This document shows, piece by piece, positions 49,886-60,523 of a DNA stretch of 64,000 nt. Positions within the stretch are counted from its first letter, which is position 1. Each line of letters starts with the position of its first letter. The notes beneath the pieces are model-generated. The model was not told the DNA's origin. It worked only from the letters and a program-made list of their open reading frames with translations, and ran no database searches. Source of the stretch: Tolypeutes matacus (Eukaryota; Chordata; Mammalia; Cingulata; Chlamyphoridae); contig JAKSZT010053881.1 in NCBI GenBank assembly GCA_026826555.1, positions 6,319,759 through 6,383,758 on the forward strand, read 5' to 3'. A program made the translations under genes and the position numbers.

Positions 49886-50093
49886 AGACTTCCTCATTAT
49901 TGAGAGCAAACTCCTTTGTTGATTGTAGATGCAATAAGCTCTGGATGCAATCAATTGACTGTAGATGAATGTCTATCTATGACATATCTCCACAGTAACA
50001 ATCAGTGCTAGGTTGACCAAACAACTTAACACCATATCTTAGTCAAGTTGACACATGAAATTAACTATCACAGTTTTATTCTTTATTTCAAGG

Positions 50094-51638
50094 TGTATTA
50101 GTTTCCTATTGTTGCTTCAATAAATTACCACAAACTTAATGAGTTAAAATAACTTAAATTTAATATTTTACAGTTCTAGAACTCAGAAGCCAAAAATGAG
50201 TCATTAGACTGGACACTATTAAAAAGTCAGAAAACTGTAAATGTTGAAAAGGATGTAGAAAAATAGGAACAATTATTCACTGTTGGTGGGAATGCAGAAT
50301 GGTACAACCACTGTGGAGGAATGTTTGGCAGTTCCTAAGGAAGTTGAATACAGACTTGCCATGGGATCCAGCAAACCATTGCTAGGTATATACCCAGAAG
50401 AACTGAGAGCAGTGACACGAATATATATCTGCACCCCGATGTTCATAGCAGTTTCCAAAAGTTGGAAACAACCCAGTTGTCCATCAACTGATGAGTGGAT
50501 AAAAAAATTGTAGTGTATACATACGACAGAATATTATGCAGCGGTAAGGAGAAGTGAAATTGTGATGCATATGACAACATGGATGAACCTGGAGGACATT
50601 ATGTTGAGTGAAGCAAGCCAGACACAAAAGGACCAATACTGTATGATTGTGCTATTATGAACTAAATATATTGTTTGAACTTATGGAACTAATTAGAATA
50701 TAGGTCACCAGAAAATAGAAAGAGGGCAGAGAATGGAAAGCTGAGGGTTAGTCTGTGTAGAAATGGTAAAAAAGTTGTTTGTAAACCTTTGGAAATGAAT
50801 AGAAATGGTGAAAGCACATCATGGTGTTTGTAACTAGCAGAGCTATTATATGGGTATGACAGTGTTTGAAAGGGAAAGCCTAAGGACATTTATATTACTA
50901 GAAAGCAAGCTAAAAAATGTAACAAAGGACTGTATAACATAGTGAAACTTCATGTAAAATACAAATATGGGTGATATTGCATATATAAGATTGTTCTTAC
51001 AAAATATAAATGCAAATATATTAGAGAGAAGGAAACAGAATAGCAGCTTTGTACAGCAGGGGAAGCATAGAGATATTGAGAGGTGATGAGTTTTGTTTGG
51101 TTGGCTGGTTTTTTATTTTTATTATTATTATGGTTACTGGAAAGATGAAAATGCTCTAAAAATGTTTGGAGTGATGAATGCACAACTACGTGATTATACC
51201 AAAAACCATTGATTGTACACTTTGGGTGGATTTATATTTTATTAATATGTATCAATAAAATTGATTTGTTAAAAAAAATGAGCTATTAGAGATCTGTTCT
51301 TTCTGGAAGCTCTAAAGGAGAGTCCATTTCCTTCTAGCTTCTAAAGGCTTCCTGCATTCCTTGGCTCATGGCTTTACCCTGAATTTCATCTTCCAATCTC
51401 TCGTTATCTGATCCTACAACCACATTGCCTTTTTCTGATCCTGAACTTCCAGTCTCCTCTTATAAGGACCGTTGTCATTACATGGGCCCACACAGATTAT
51501 CCAAGATAATCTCCCCATCTCAAGGACCTTAACTTAATCACATCTGAAAAGTCCTTTTACCATGTAAAGTAACATATTTGCAGGATTGGGAATTGGAACA
51601 TGGACATATCTAGTGCAGGAATTATTCATTTTACCACA
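50094..51638 (-). repeat. MaLR LTR (MLT1/MST-like), split by an L1 fragment
   Basis: The left arm starts TGTATTAGTTTCCTATTGTT (50094) and the right arm (51291-51638) has GATAATCTCCCCATCTCAAG and ends ATTCATTTTACCACA. These are standard parts of an old mammalian MaLR LTR in reverse. The L1 fragment at 50209-51275 lies between them. Confidence 0.72.
50209..51275 (+). mobile_element. 5'-truncated L1, 3' end, with target duplication
   Basis: It carries the end of ORF2 (GGGATCCAGCAAACCATTGC, CCATCAACTGATGAGTGGAT), the 3' UTR and TATCAATAAAATTGATTTGT, the L1 3' end common to this genome, then an A-run. The near-perfect repeats AAATGAGTCATTAGA (about 50194-50208) and AAATGAGCTATTAGA (about 51276-51290) flank it. 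ORF2 has stops, and its other frame is broken. Confidence 0.9.
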
Positions 51639-53400
51639 TGGTATCTCTAGTCTAAGTGATTAGATCACTAGTTTAATTCAAGCTCTTCATTGGAACATAT
51701 GTTTGTATAAGGAAAGCTTGCTCTTTAAATGAACTCTCCCATTTATTGTTCACATATTAATTATTGCATAGTTTCTCTCTTAAAAAGGAAAAGCCACTCT
51801 TCCCTCTGAATACTTGAAGACACAGTAGAAAGAATAGTTTAAAATCTCCCAGTGAAGATGTGTCTACCATCTCAGAGAGACACAGAGACTGTAACACATG
51901 AGGTCACAGAGGAGGAGACAAAATCAGAAAACTTTCTTTTGTTCTGCTAGTCTTTTTATAGCAGATGATTATTAAGCATATTCTATGCCTAAACATATTT
52001 CTGAGGGGATGTATAGAAAAATAAATAATGGTTCCTGTCCTCAGATACACTTTACTATATAATTGCAAACAAATATTGAACCCCAGTTAGTTGCACCTGT
52101 GCCACTATTGATTACCTGGACCTCTTGTGACCCCAACATTAATAGGAGGTCTATGATGTCCTTATGTATCTGGGTATCAATGATAACTTGGATCTTGATT
52201 GCCAGAGTCCACAAAATGTTTGGGTATTCCCATTTCCCCACTGGACTGGCACTCAGAGTAAACAGCCAGAGTTCCTCTAGGGGGAGAATTAGGGATTTAT
52301 TATCATTTCTCTTTGTCCTGGACTTTCAAGGTCCTTCTTCCTAGGGACCTGGCTTCTCTTCCAGGCAATGAATTCAGGTCTGAAACTGGCTCAGATCAAG
52401 ACTAGGGATTGTGAAATTTAATTCAGGCTATTTTCCAATCTCCTGATACACCATCCTTGATTGTTCATTGAGTGTTGTCTCCACATCCCTTTTGACCCTA
52501 TTCTATTTAATCATCTTCAGAATTCTCTGTCAGGCCCAGTTGACTGCCATTTCTACTGTGTTGCCTCCATTTTGTCAGAGTCTATCATTCCTAACACAAT
52601 GAGTTGGTCCAGTTCTGCAATGGCCCATTGTCCCATCCTTCCTGGTCTCAAAGGAGAGGCCAACGCTGAACTTTTAATGGTGGAAGGACCCTTCTCACCA
52701 GTGTCTGTTCTTATTGTGGGGTAATTCTGCTTCTAACAACTTAAAACTATAATTCAGAGATAGAAAAGAGAAGCCACTTTCACTGAGATTTTGAAGGGTC
52801 ACAGGAAACTTTCTACCTTAATTTGGAACCAAATATAGGCATTAAAAACCAAAGCCAAATGAAGCACAAGGTTAAGATGCAAATTTTGTGTTTACAGCAC
52901 TCTGATGCTATTCTTAGATACCTTATTTAGCTGACTGACACCATTTCTAGGAACAGTGAGTAATTTCATTATCTAACAGTCAATTTCACATTCCTTTTAT
53001 CTTTACTATTATTAGTATTATACTTTACATTTTATTTTCACTCCCTGTATCAATTGGTAATATGAGCTCTTTTCACAAAATTCAAAATATAGAATATATA
53101 ATGAAAAGTACATTTCCCTCCCATTCCTGCTCCTATCCAAGTGCCCTGAGAAAGAACCAATGTTACCAGCTTCTCTTGGATACTTTTTATTTTCCCTATA
53201 GAAATCACACTATACACACTGTTTGGCACTTTGTTTTTTTTTTCACTTTACAACATATCTTGAAGATTGTTCTATATTACTATATATAAGTTCCTTTGTC
53301 AATTTATTTACTGGCTACATGGTATTTCAATATATGTATTTACTAAAGTTTATGTTTTTATTACTAATCCCATGTAAATGCACATTTAAGTAGTTTGCTA
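51639..53400. other. Intergenic stretch without a recognised gene
   Basis: AT-rich sequence. Frames at 52041-52344 and 52461-52724 are short and not recognised; they could be old retroviral sequence. The part 53060-53320 resembles an ancient L1 3' end in reverse. No splice-supported exon was seen. Confidence 0.4.
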
Positions 53401-53655
53401 TCTTTTGCCATTAAAAGAACTGTGTGGAAGAGAGTATGGTCTACAAAGTGAACATGGTCCATGCTTAGTGGCAAAGCCCCAAGATGTGTGTATGTATTGC
53501 AGGTGATGTGCCATACTAATGAAGAATGTTTATGTGGGAGGTTGTGGGAGGAGTGGGAGGTGGGGCATATGGGAATCCCTACAATTTTTGTGTAACATTT
53601 ATGTAATCTCAGTATCTTTTTAAAAATAAAAATAAAATTATTATATAAAAAAAAA
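53401..53655 (+). repeat. 3'-tail copy of the 2.1-kb repeat family
   Basis: It contains GTGGAAGAGAGTATGGTCTA, GGGCATATGGGAATCCC and GTAACATTTATGTAATCTCA, ending in a TTTTTAAAAATAAAAATAAA tail. It is 5'-truncated to about 250 bp. A second A-rich run at 53684-53699 follows. Confidence 0.8.
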
Positions 53656-54979
53656 TAAAAATAAAAAATAAAATGTATTGGAAGGAAAAAAAAAAAAAAG
53701 GTACAAAAAGGACCAGAGGAAAAAGCTCCCATGGGGTTTTTGCATTAACCAAGTAAATGTACTTACAATTTCAGAATTAAAGCCAATGATACAATTGTGA
53801 AAAAAAAAAAAGCAATGGTGCAATGGACCTCTTTGACATATATGTGTACGTATGTGTGTGTGTTTATATATAATTTTGCATGTGTGTATTTCCTAAAAGT
53901 TAACATGATAAATCAAAGCATACACACATTAAAATGTAACAAGTATTAGGACTTTTTGTCTGAATATATTAAAGACATAAGATACCATAAGAGAGTGACT
54001 TTTCTCCCAACTTTTCTAACAAAGTTTGCTATCAAATTTATTGATCCCATAAATATGAGAAGTGATAGATTATATCTCGAGTTTTCATTTCGTTTCTCTA
54101 ATTATGAATGAAGTTTAATATATTTTATTTATTTTCTATGAACTATATACTAAAAAATACTGAGTTTTGATCTCTTTCTTGATGTTGGTTAAATAAATTA
54201 GTTCCTTTTATATAAGTAAAAAACATCTTTTCAGAGTGCTGTTGCCTTCTGACTGCCTTTTGACATAAAGGATTTATTTCATTTTATGCACTTTTGTAAA
54301 TATTTATCTTCTGTGTTTTATGTCATACTAGAAAGTCCATCCACATTCTAATATTATTTTTAATATTTACCAACTTCATGGTTTCAATCTTCATGTTTAA
54401 GTCAATGGTCAATCTGAAATGAACATTTCTGTAAAATATATAATAGATCTATTCTTCATTTTCTCTAGATGACTATCCAATTGTCCAAGACAATTTAATG
54501 AACAGTTCATCATTTCCCACTGATCTGAAATAAAACGTTAAGATAAACAGTTTCTGTACATTTATTTGTATCGATAGACTATATATAATCTATTCTGTTA
54601 CTTTGCCTGTATTGTTATACTCCAATGCTATATGGTCTAATTATTGCAGTTATATAGTAATAGGTTTTCATTTGGAGCAGCTATGCTCCTTCTTAATTGC
54701 TCTATTTCTGTATTACCCTGGTAATTTCTTAAAGCATTTTAAGCATTTCATCTTAAACTTCTCTGAAGTTAGCCTGCCTATCTTTATTAAATCATCTCTA
54801 TACCTCAGAATAGACTAAATTTACAGAGGAATTAAAGGAGTATTGAGTTGAATACGTGTATTCTGTATAATTCTTTTTTTGTGACTTTCAGCAGCGATCT
54901 TGGTAAGTTTATTCCACAATTTCTTTTCTTACTTCTATTGCAAATTTGATCTATTTCTCCACTCTATCTTCTAAACTAA
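53656..54979. other. Downstream flank of the right GBP gene, AT-rich
   Basis: No repeat family or exon was recognised. It probably includes part of the 3' UTR of the GBP gene toward its right end. Frames such as 54603-54818 look non-coding. Confidence 0.4.
54908..54913 (-). terminator. Candidate polyadenylation signal of the right GBP gene
   Basis: AATAAA on the minus strand (plus: TTTATT), 470 bases beyond the stop codon. Another AATAAA lies on the minus strand at about 54784-54789. Neither is confirmed, and an hAT-like relic lies between the stop and these sites. Confidence 0.35.
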
Positions 54980-55195
54980 AGGGTGGTAAATTTTTACTCT
55001 CAAGAGCCAAAAAGAAAATATTTTAAGCTTCGTGGGAAATACAGTGTATTTTCGTTAACTATTCAGCACAACTGTGGTGGTATAACAGTCATAAACAAAT
55101 AAGCATGGCTGTGTTTCAGTAAGATTTTATCTACAAAAAACATGCATCAGTCTAGATCTGGTCCAATAGACCAGAGTTTGCCAACCCTGGTTATA
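54980..55195 (+). repeat. hAT-like DNA transposon relic
   Basis: Typical pieces are ATTTTAAGCTTCGTGGG, TAAGCATGGCTGTGTTTCAG and AGTTTGCCAACCCTGG at the right end. The same pieces occur in a common mammalian non-autonomous hAT-type repeat. It is diverged, with ends approximate. Confidence 0.6.
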
Positions 55196-55382
55196 AACAA
55201 TTGTTTAAAGGAATAATAAAACCAACATTTAGTCTATCTACTGTGTGCTAAGCACTGATCTCCTCTAGTAGGCACTTTTTATGTTTAAAACTTTGCTGAA
55301 TAAAAGTGGAAAAAACATACACACAAAGAATAGGTCAGGGCATATATCCACATTCTCAAATTTCTTTAAAGAAAAGATAATT

Positions 55383-55604
55383 CTATTTAAAGAGTGGGTT
55401 CAGGCCTGTCAGACCATAACCAGCTAGGCTAGTAGGAACAGACAGGATTGAAGTTGCTTCAGTGACAAGTCTGTCCAGGGTCTGGACAATCCAGGGAGAA
55501 TTATCATTTGTGGTATTCTCAATTTCCTTTCTCAGACAATTTATCTCTGCATTCATCTTCTTAAATTTGCTCCTAACTCCTTCATTAAGCAAATCCTTTT
55601 GCAT
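55383..55604 (-). CDS. Right GBP gene (GBP4/6/7-type), last coding exon
   Basis: This exon encodes the C-terminal helix of a guanylate-binding protein, ending at the TAA-type stop at 55385-55383. The acceptor TTTTAG has AG at 55606-55605. Residues start MQKDLLNEGVRSKF, continue with charged coiled coil to IENTTNDNSPWIVQTLDRLV, and end GLNPLFK. The TTNDNSPWI-TLD run is typical of the GBP6/GBP7 group. There is no C-terminal CaaX box, so the protein is not expected to be prenylated, unlike GBP1, 2 and 5. Confidence 0.9.
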   Translation of the reverse strand: MQKDLLNEGVRSKFKKMNAEINCLRKEIENTTNDNSPWIVQTLDRLVTEATSILSVPTSLAGYGLTGLNPLFK

Positions 55605-57162
55605 CTAAAACAAAGGGGACATGGGAAGAGGAAAAAGTAATTAAAAAAAAAAAATCTCCACTGTTTCAAGAGTCAGGTTATATTTATGAATTTTGACAAA
55701 TTGTCTCTTATTTTACTCATAAAAGTGTTATTTCATATAAGACCATGAGTGATTAAAATTTCAAGCAGGGACCATCTACCATGGACTGTTAGAGGAAGCA
55801 GCATTTACAACCTTACTAATATTCAACCACTATTAGGGTTTTTCTAGGGTGCTAAGCCAAGCATGCAGACAAACACTGTAATGGGTTCAAGTCAAAATAT
55901 GCCAGTTGGAAAGGAACCATCCATCTGACTGTACTGTTCCTCAGTCCCATTTGGGATGGCTGCCTCCTGTATATTAAAAATAATGGGAACTTCCAAACTG
56001 ATCAAGAAATTGGATATAAACACTTTGAGGGTTCCTGATCAAGGTCATGACCTTAGTAAAGCAAAACAGTTGCTGCTTGCATTAAATGCATCTGGTTGAA
56101 TTATCTACTTGACTTGATATACAAGGAACTTTGTTTAATTAGGTTCCATGAGATCATCCCAGAATCCCACCTAAATATAAGCTCAAACCCTTGGAGAAGT
56201 TACTTATATTCCTCCAGGGGCTTAGATGAGCCAAAGCCATCCTGGACTCTCCAGAGTCTCAGTGTGAAAGAGAGGACAAAGTTTCTTTAAAAACCATAAA
56301 GATTCACTTTTAGTGAACCAAATGCAGTAAATGGCAATGGTGTTCTATTTATGATTTTGCTGTAACCTTCATCCATCCCTTTCTGAAGTACCAAGATAAT
56401 GAGAGCAAGAAAAATGTGATTATTAAAAGAAATTTCCCCACCTCAGCAAAAATGAAGTTTCTAATATCCTTTCCCAGAATTAGTGGAGCTGACTGTCTGT
56501 TAATCAAATCTCAGTAGATTGCTTGCTCTTTGTACTTAAGACATTAACAAGCCCTTTTCAGGTTCGGCTTACAGGAATAAGATAATATCCCATTGCAAGA
56601 TCAGACCAGATGGTGTTGGGGGCACCCTGTGGCTGAGTAAATCAGTGACTCCCTCCTCAAAAACCAAAAGCCAGGCATCTCTGAGTGGTCAGCAGAGAAG
56701 GGAGTCATGAAGGTTCTACATGTAAAAGGTACACTTCAAGATCTAACTCTGAGCTATTAGTAATTAACCATGGAAACCAATAGAGCAAGAATAAATCTGA
56801 TATGTTTGAGGAAAAACAGAATTAAGGAGTGTATTCTGTTCCTCATTACAAGACCCTTAAAGAAATTCTGCATCTTTGCTGATCTGGCAAAATTGTGCCA
56901 TGTAGCCTTCACTTGTTTTTTTTTTTTCTTTCTTTCTTTCTCCATTCCCTGTATCTAAAAGCCCCAACTCACATTGTCATGGGGAACTGGTTTTGGGGAG
57001 ATTCCCCTAGTTCCTTGCTTGTGCACTTGCAATAAATCACCTTCTCACTGAGAGACATGTTTCTCCTTTGTGGTGCCAAATCGGTGGGCCCTTCTATTGG
57101 AAATGACCATGCTTACCATAACAATAACTCTCAGGAACTACCTGGTCCCCTGCCAGGCTTAC
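55605..57162 (-). other. Intron before the last GBP exon
   Basis: This 1.56-kb intron lies between the donor CAG|GTAAGC at 57162-57161 and the acceptor at 55606-55605. No repeat was recognised in it apart from T-rich runs near 56919. The open frames 56096-56290 and 56757-56958 look like non-coding shadows. Confidence 0.75.
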
Positions 57163-57356
57163 CTGCAGCAAATGATCCAGCAGCCTTTCCATCTCTCTCA
57201 AATTTTTGTCTCTTTCCCACTCCACCTTGGTCTTTAGTTGGGCTATGTTTTCCTTGAGGCTTTTCTCTTGAGCCGCCATCTGTTTTCCCTGCTTCTTCTG
57301 TTTCTGTCTTAGTAGCTCCTGTTCATTCTCAGCTGCCTCCTTTTTGGCCTGCTCCA
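57163..57356 (-). CDS. Right GBP gene, penultimate coding exon
   Basis: A 194-base exon of the helical C-terminal region. The acceptor GGGTAG has AG at 57358-57357 and the donor reads CAG|GTAAGC. Residues include EQAKKEAAENEQELLRQKQK and QEKSLKENIAQLKTKVEWER, matching the GBP4/6/7 coiled coil. Its first two bases complete a codon with the last base of the previous exon, giving Val. The frame is intact with no stop. Confidence 0.92.
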
Positions 57357-57695
57357 CTACCCCATGAAGGTTTTGAAAAAGAATAAAATGGCAGATCAGA
57401 CCAGAGCACTGCCCTGATCAGAAACCGAACAAAACTTTGAAGGGAAGGTGAGAAATCTCCAATTCTCCCAGTGACCACTCCATCTTGAGCAGGTTTTAGA
57501 ATGTGGTGGGAAAGGCTCTATCTGGCTGTTTGGATGTACAAACAAAAATCCCTCACTATTTTTGAAGAATTTCAACAGAGTGTGTGTTCCACAGAAGAAG
57601 AACTTACTTGTTCCATGAATCCCTTTCTGTTAGATCTGTCAGAGGGAATGTAGGAATCTCCCCACCCTGCTGTGAGCTGAGCTCTGGACATTTAC
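57357..57695 (-). other. Short GBP intron
   Basis: This 339-base intron has consensus GT (57695-57694) and AG (57358-57357) ends. Nothing else was seen in it. Confidence 0.85.
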
Positions 57696-57798
57696 CTGCT
57701 ATGGCCTTCTGTCCATAGGTGAGGGCTTTATCTGACAGCAGGATGGTTGTCTCTATTACTACCTGTGACCTCTGGAAGTTCTGGAGGACCTCATTCAC
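57696..57798 (-). CDS. Right GBP gene, 103-base coding exon
   Basis: The acceptor TTCTCCAG has AG at 57800-57799 and the donor reads GCAG|GTAAAT. It encodes VNEVLQNFQRSQVVIETTIL and SDKALTYGQKAIA. The 103-base length equals the matching exon of human GBPs. Together with the next two exons it gives an uninterrupted C-terminus of about 170 residues. Exons encoding the GTPase domain are not present up to 64000, so they must lie to the right. Confidence 0.9.
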
Positions 57799-57899
57799 CT
57801 GGAGAACAAAGCAAAAACAAAGAACTGAGATTAACACTGAGGGGATTAGCTATGCACAATGAAGTCTGTCCATGTCACTTTAATATAAAGAGCACCAGT

Positions 57900-58085
57900 G
57901 CGAAGGGGCAGACCAAGATGGTAGAGTAAAACATTCCTGGGTTCTGTCAACCAACAGAATTCTTAACAACAAGCAAAAACTAGCACGATCTTTGTAAGAG
58001 CTCTGGGAAACAATAAATTTACAGTAACTGGGCAAGCACTAAATCAAGAAAAAAGCAACTTTAAAATGGAGTAATTATTAGAATA
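57900..58085 (+). mobile_element. L1 5' end fragment
   Basis: GCAGACCAAGATGGTAGAGT and the following GTCAACCAACAGAATTCTT are an L1 5' UTR start of a different type from the adjacent one. The fragment stops where the next L1 5' end begins. Confidence 0.6.
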
Positions 58086-59839
58086 TGGCAGAGTAGGGAG
58101 CTCCAGAACTCAGTTCTTCTACCAAAACAAATATTACACAGGAAGGAACTGTCTGAAACAATGATTTCAAAACCCCAGAGGCCATAAGAACACTGTGCAG
58201 CATCCAAGGAAGAGCAGGAGGAAGAGGATGCAAGACAGAAAATTTCCCTCTCTGCATGGTGGCTGCTGGCACCATTCCTCATTATCCCACTATCATGGTA
58301 GGTCTCTGTAGGATCCAACCCCTGACTAGCTTGCTGGTGACACAAAGGGCCATAAAAATCCTCTTCTCCAAGATGAGAGTTGGGCAAAGCCAATCACTAG
58401 TCACTGCTTTTGATTAGTGATTTTAGATCTTTGGGGACACAGCTCTGAGGATAGCCACTGTTTCCACTCAACCTGAACAAAGGTACCAGCGGCCACTGTT
58501 TCAATCCACCCTGGCCAGGGTAGAGGAGACTTAAAGAGGTTACATTTCCTCAGGTCTGTGGAGGACAGTTAATTGAAGGGCTGTATTTGCTGGGCAGGCC
58601 AAGAAAGCTCAGCTTTCGGGAGGTGATGAAGAAGTTCTTGCACATTTTCTGATCCCTACCTTAGGGCACTTTCTTGCCAATCTGTCCCCTGTTCATGGGT
58701 TCTGGCCCTGTTTCAACTGGGAAATACTGACTTGGGAAAGTTTTCACTGGCATGCCCTTCCTCCCAGAATTTGTCCTGAAGACAAAAGCAGCTTGAGACA
58801 ATGAAAGGAGTGTAAGATATTATAGAGATGGACAGTCTGGGACAAAGGCTTGCTGACTTCAAACACCCAGGAGAAGCAGGTTTGTCTGCTAGGAAACAGA
58901 GAGGACAAACTCCTGCAAATGAGGGAACTCTAAAAGAACTAACAAGCAAAACTCAGGAAAAGACGAGGCCCAGAAACCTAAACTCAACAGTGGAAGAACT
59001 AGAAAAAGAAGTATAAACTAATTTCAAAGTGAACAGAAGGAAAGAAATAATGATGATGAGAGTGGAGTTAAATGAAGTAGGAAAAAAAAATAGAGAATAT
59101 ACAAAACCAAAAGTTGGTTCTTTGAAAATTTCAATAAAATTGACAAACTTTTAGCTACAATGACAAAGAAAAAAAGAGAAAGGATACAAATAATGAAAAT
59201 CAGAAATGAAAAGGAGGACATTACTGCCCACCCTGTTGAAATAAAAAGGACAAAAGGGATAGTATGAACAATTATATGCTAATAAGTTATAGAGCTAGAT
59301 GAAATAGATGAATTTTTAGAAACACAAAAACTACCTACATCAACTCAAGAATAAATAGAAGATCTCAACAAAACAATTACTAGTAAAGAAATTTAATCAG
59401 TAATAAAAACTGCCCAACAAAATAAATCCCAGGACCAGAAGTCTTCACAGAGTTATTATACCTAACATTCCAAGAAGACTTAACTCCAATTCTGCTCAAT
59501 CTCTTCCAAAAAATTGAAGAGGAGGGAACACTCCCTAATCATACTATGAGGCCTGAATCACCTTCACAACAAAGTCAGATAAAGATACTACAAGAAAAAA
59601 AAGGTACAAATGAATATCTCATGTGATTAATTTGCAAAAATCCTCAACAAAATACTAGCAAACCAAACACAACAGCATATTTAAAGAATTATATGCTATG
59701 ATCAAGGGAGATTTATCCCTGGTATGCAAGGGTGGTCCAGCATAAGAAAATCAATTAACATGAAACACCATATTAACATAATGAAAAAACAGAACACACG
59801 ATCATCTCAATTGATCAAAAATGGCATTTGATTCATTCT

Positions 59840-60203
59840 TTTTTTTCCTCTCCCCGTTCCCTGCCCCACTTGCTTTCTGTGTCCACTCACTGGGTGATCT
59901 TCTATGTCTGTTTCTTGCTTTCTTTTCTCATTATTCTCCTTCAGGCTTCATGGGGATTCAATCCTAGGGACCTCCAATGTGGGAGAGAGGCACCCTGTCA
60001 ATTGTGCCACCTCAGTTCCTGGTTCTGGCACGTCTTGCCTTGATTGTCCCTTGTGTCTCTCTTTTGCATCATCTTGCTGCATGGTTCGCCGCACAGGCCC
60101 GGCTCGCCTGCTCGCCTTTTTACCAGGAGGCCCCAGGGATCAAACCCAGGTCCTCCCCTATGGTAGATGGAAGCCCAACCACTTGAACCACATCTGCCTC
60201 CCA
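59840..60203 (-). mobile_element. Long dimeric tRNA-derived SINE (DAS type)
   Basis: On the minus strand the head (GGGAGGCAGATGTGGTTCAA), box B GGTTTGATCCC, body with AGCAAGATGATGCAAAAGAG, a second tRNA-like part (GGTGGCACAATTGACAGGGT) and a T-run (A-tail) at 59840-59847 make a 364-bp element. The repeat TGATTCATTCT flanks it (59829-59839, 60204-60214). Confidence 0.92.
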
Positions 60204-60442
60204 TGATTCATTCTTGATAGAAACACTTAGAACACTAGGAATAGATGGAAACTTCTTCAACATGCTAAAGGGCATATATGAAAAGCCCACATCTAACATC
60301 CTACTTAATGGTGAAAGACTGAAGTTTTTCCTCTAAGATCAAGAACAAAACAATGATCCCCACTGTCACCACTGTTATTCATTACTGTACTGGAGATCTT
60401 GCCAGAACAATTAGTCAAGAAAAAGAAATAAAAGGCATCCGA

Positions 60443-60523
60443 GGGGGACGGATGTGGCTCAAATGGTTGGGCATCCGTCTCCCATATGGAGGGACCTGGG
60501 TTCGATCCCTGGGACCTCCTGGT
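60443..60523 (+). mobile_element. Tail-less tRNA-SINE head, 81 bp
   Basis: It holds box A (TGGCTCAAATGGTTGG) and a perfect box B (GGTTCGATCCC) and stops at GACCTCCTGGT with no A-tail. Perfect 17-bp direct repeats AAATAAAAGGCATCCGA flank it (60426-60442, 60524-60540). The tRNA cloverleaf is not closed, so it is not a tRNA gene. Confidence 0.9.

Larger units (their letters stand above)
48025..50072 (+). repeat. Old interspersed element, split into two arms
   Basis: The left arm (48025-48255, with microsatellite) begins TTAATCAGGATTATCC, and the right arm (about 49880-50072) ends with CAAGTTGACACATGAAATTA and ACTATCACA. Both look like halves of one mammalian repeat, separated by a copy of the 2.1-kb family. 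I could not name it. Confidence 0.4.

Noticed and set aside
9885..60523. tRNA genes at 9885, 11121, 31198 and 60443
   Set aside because: Each has box A and B, but no closed acceptor stem; tails and target duplications identify SINEs.
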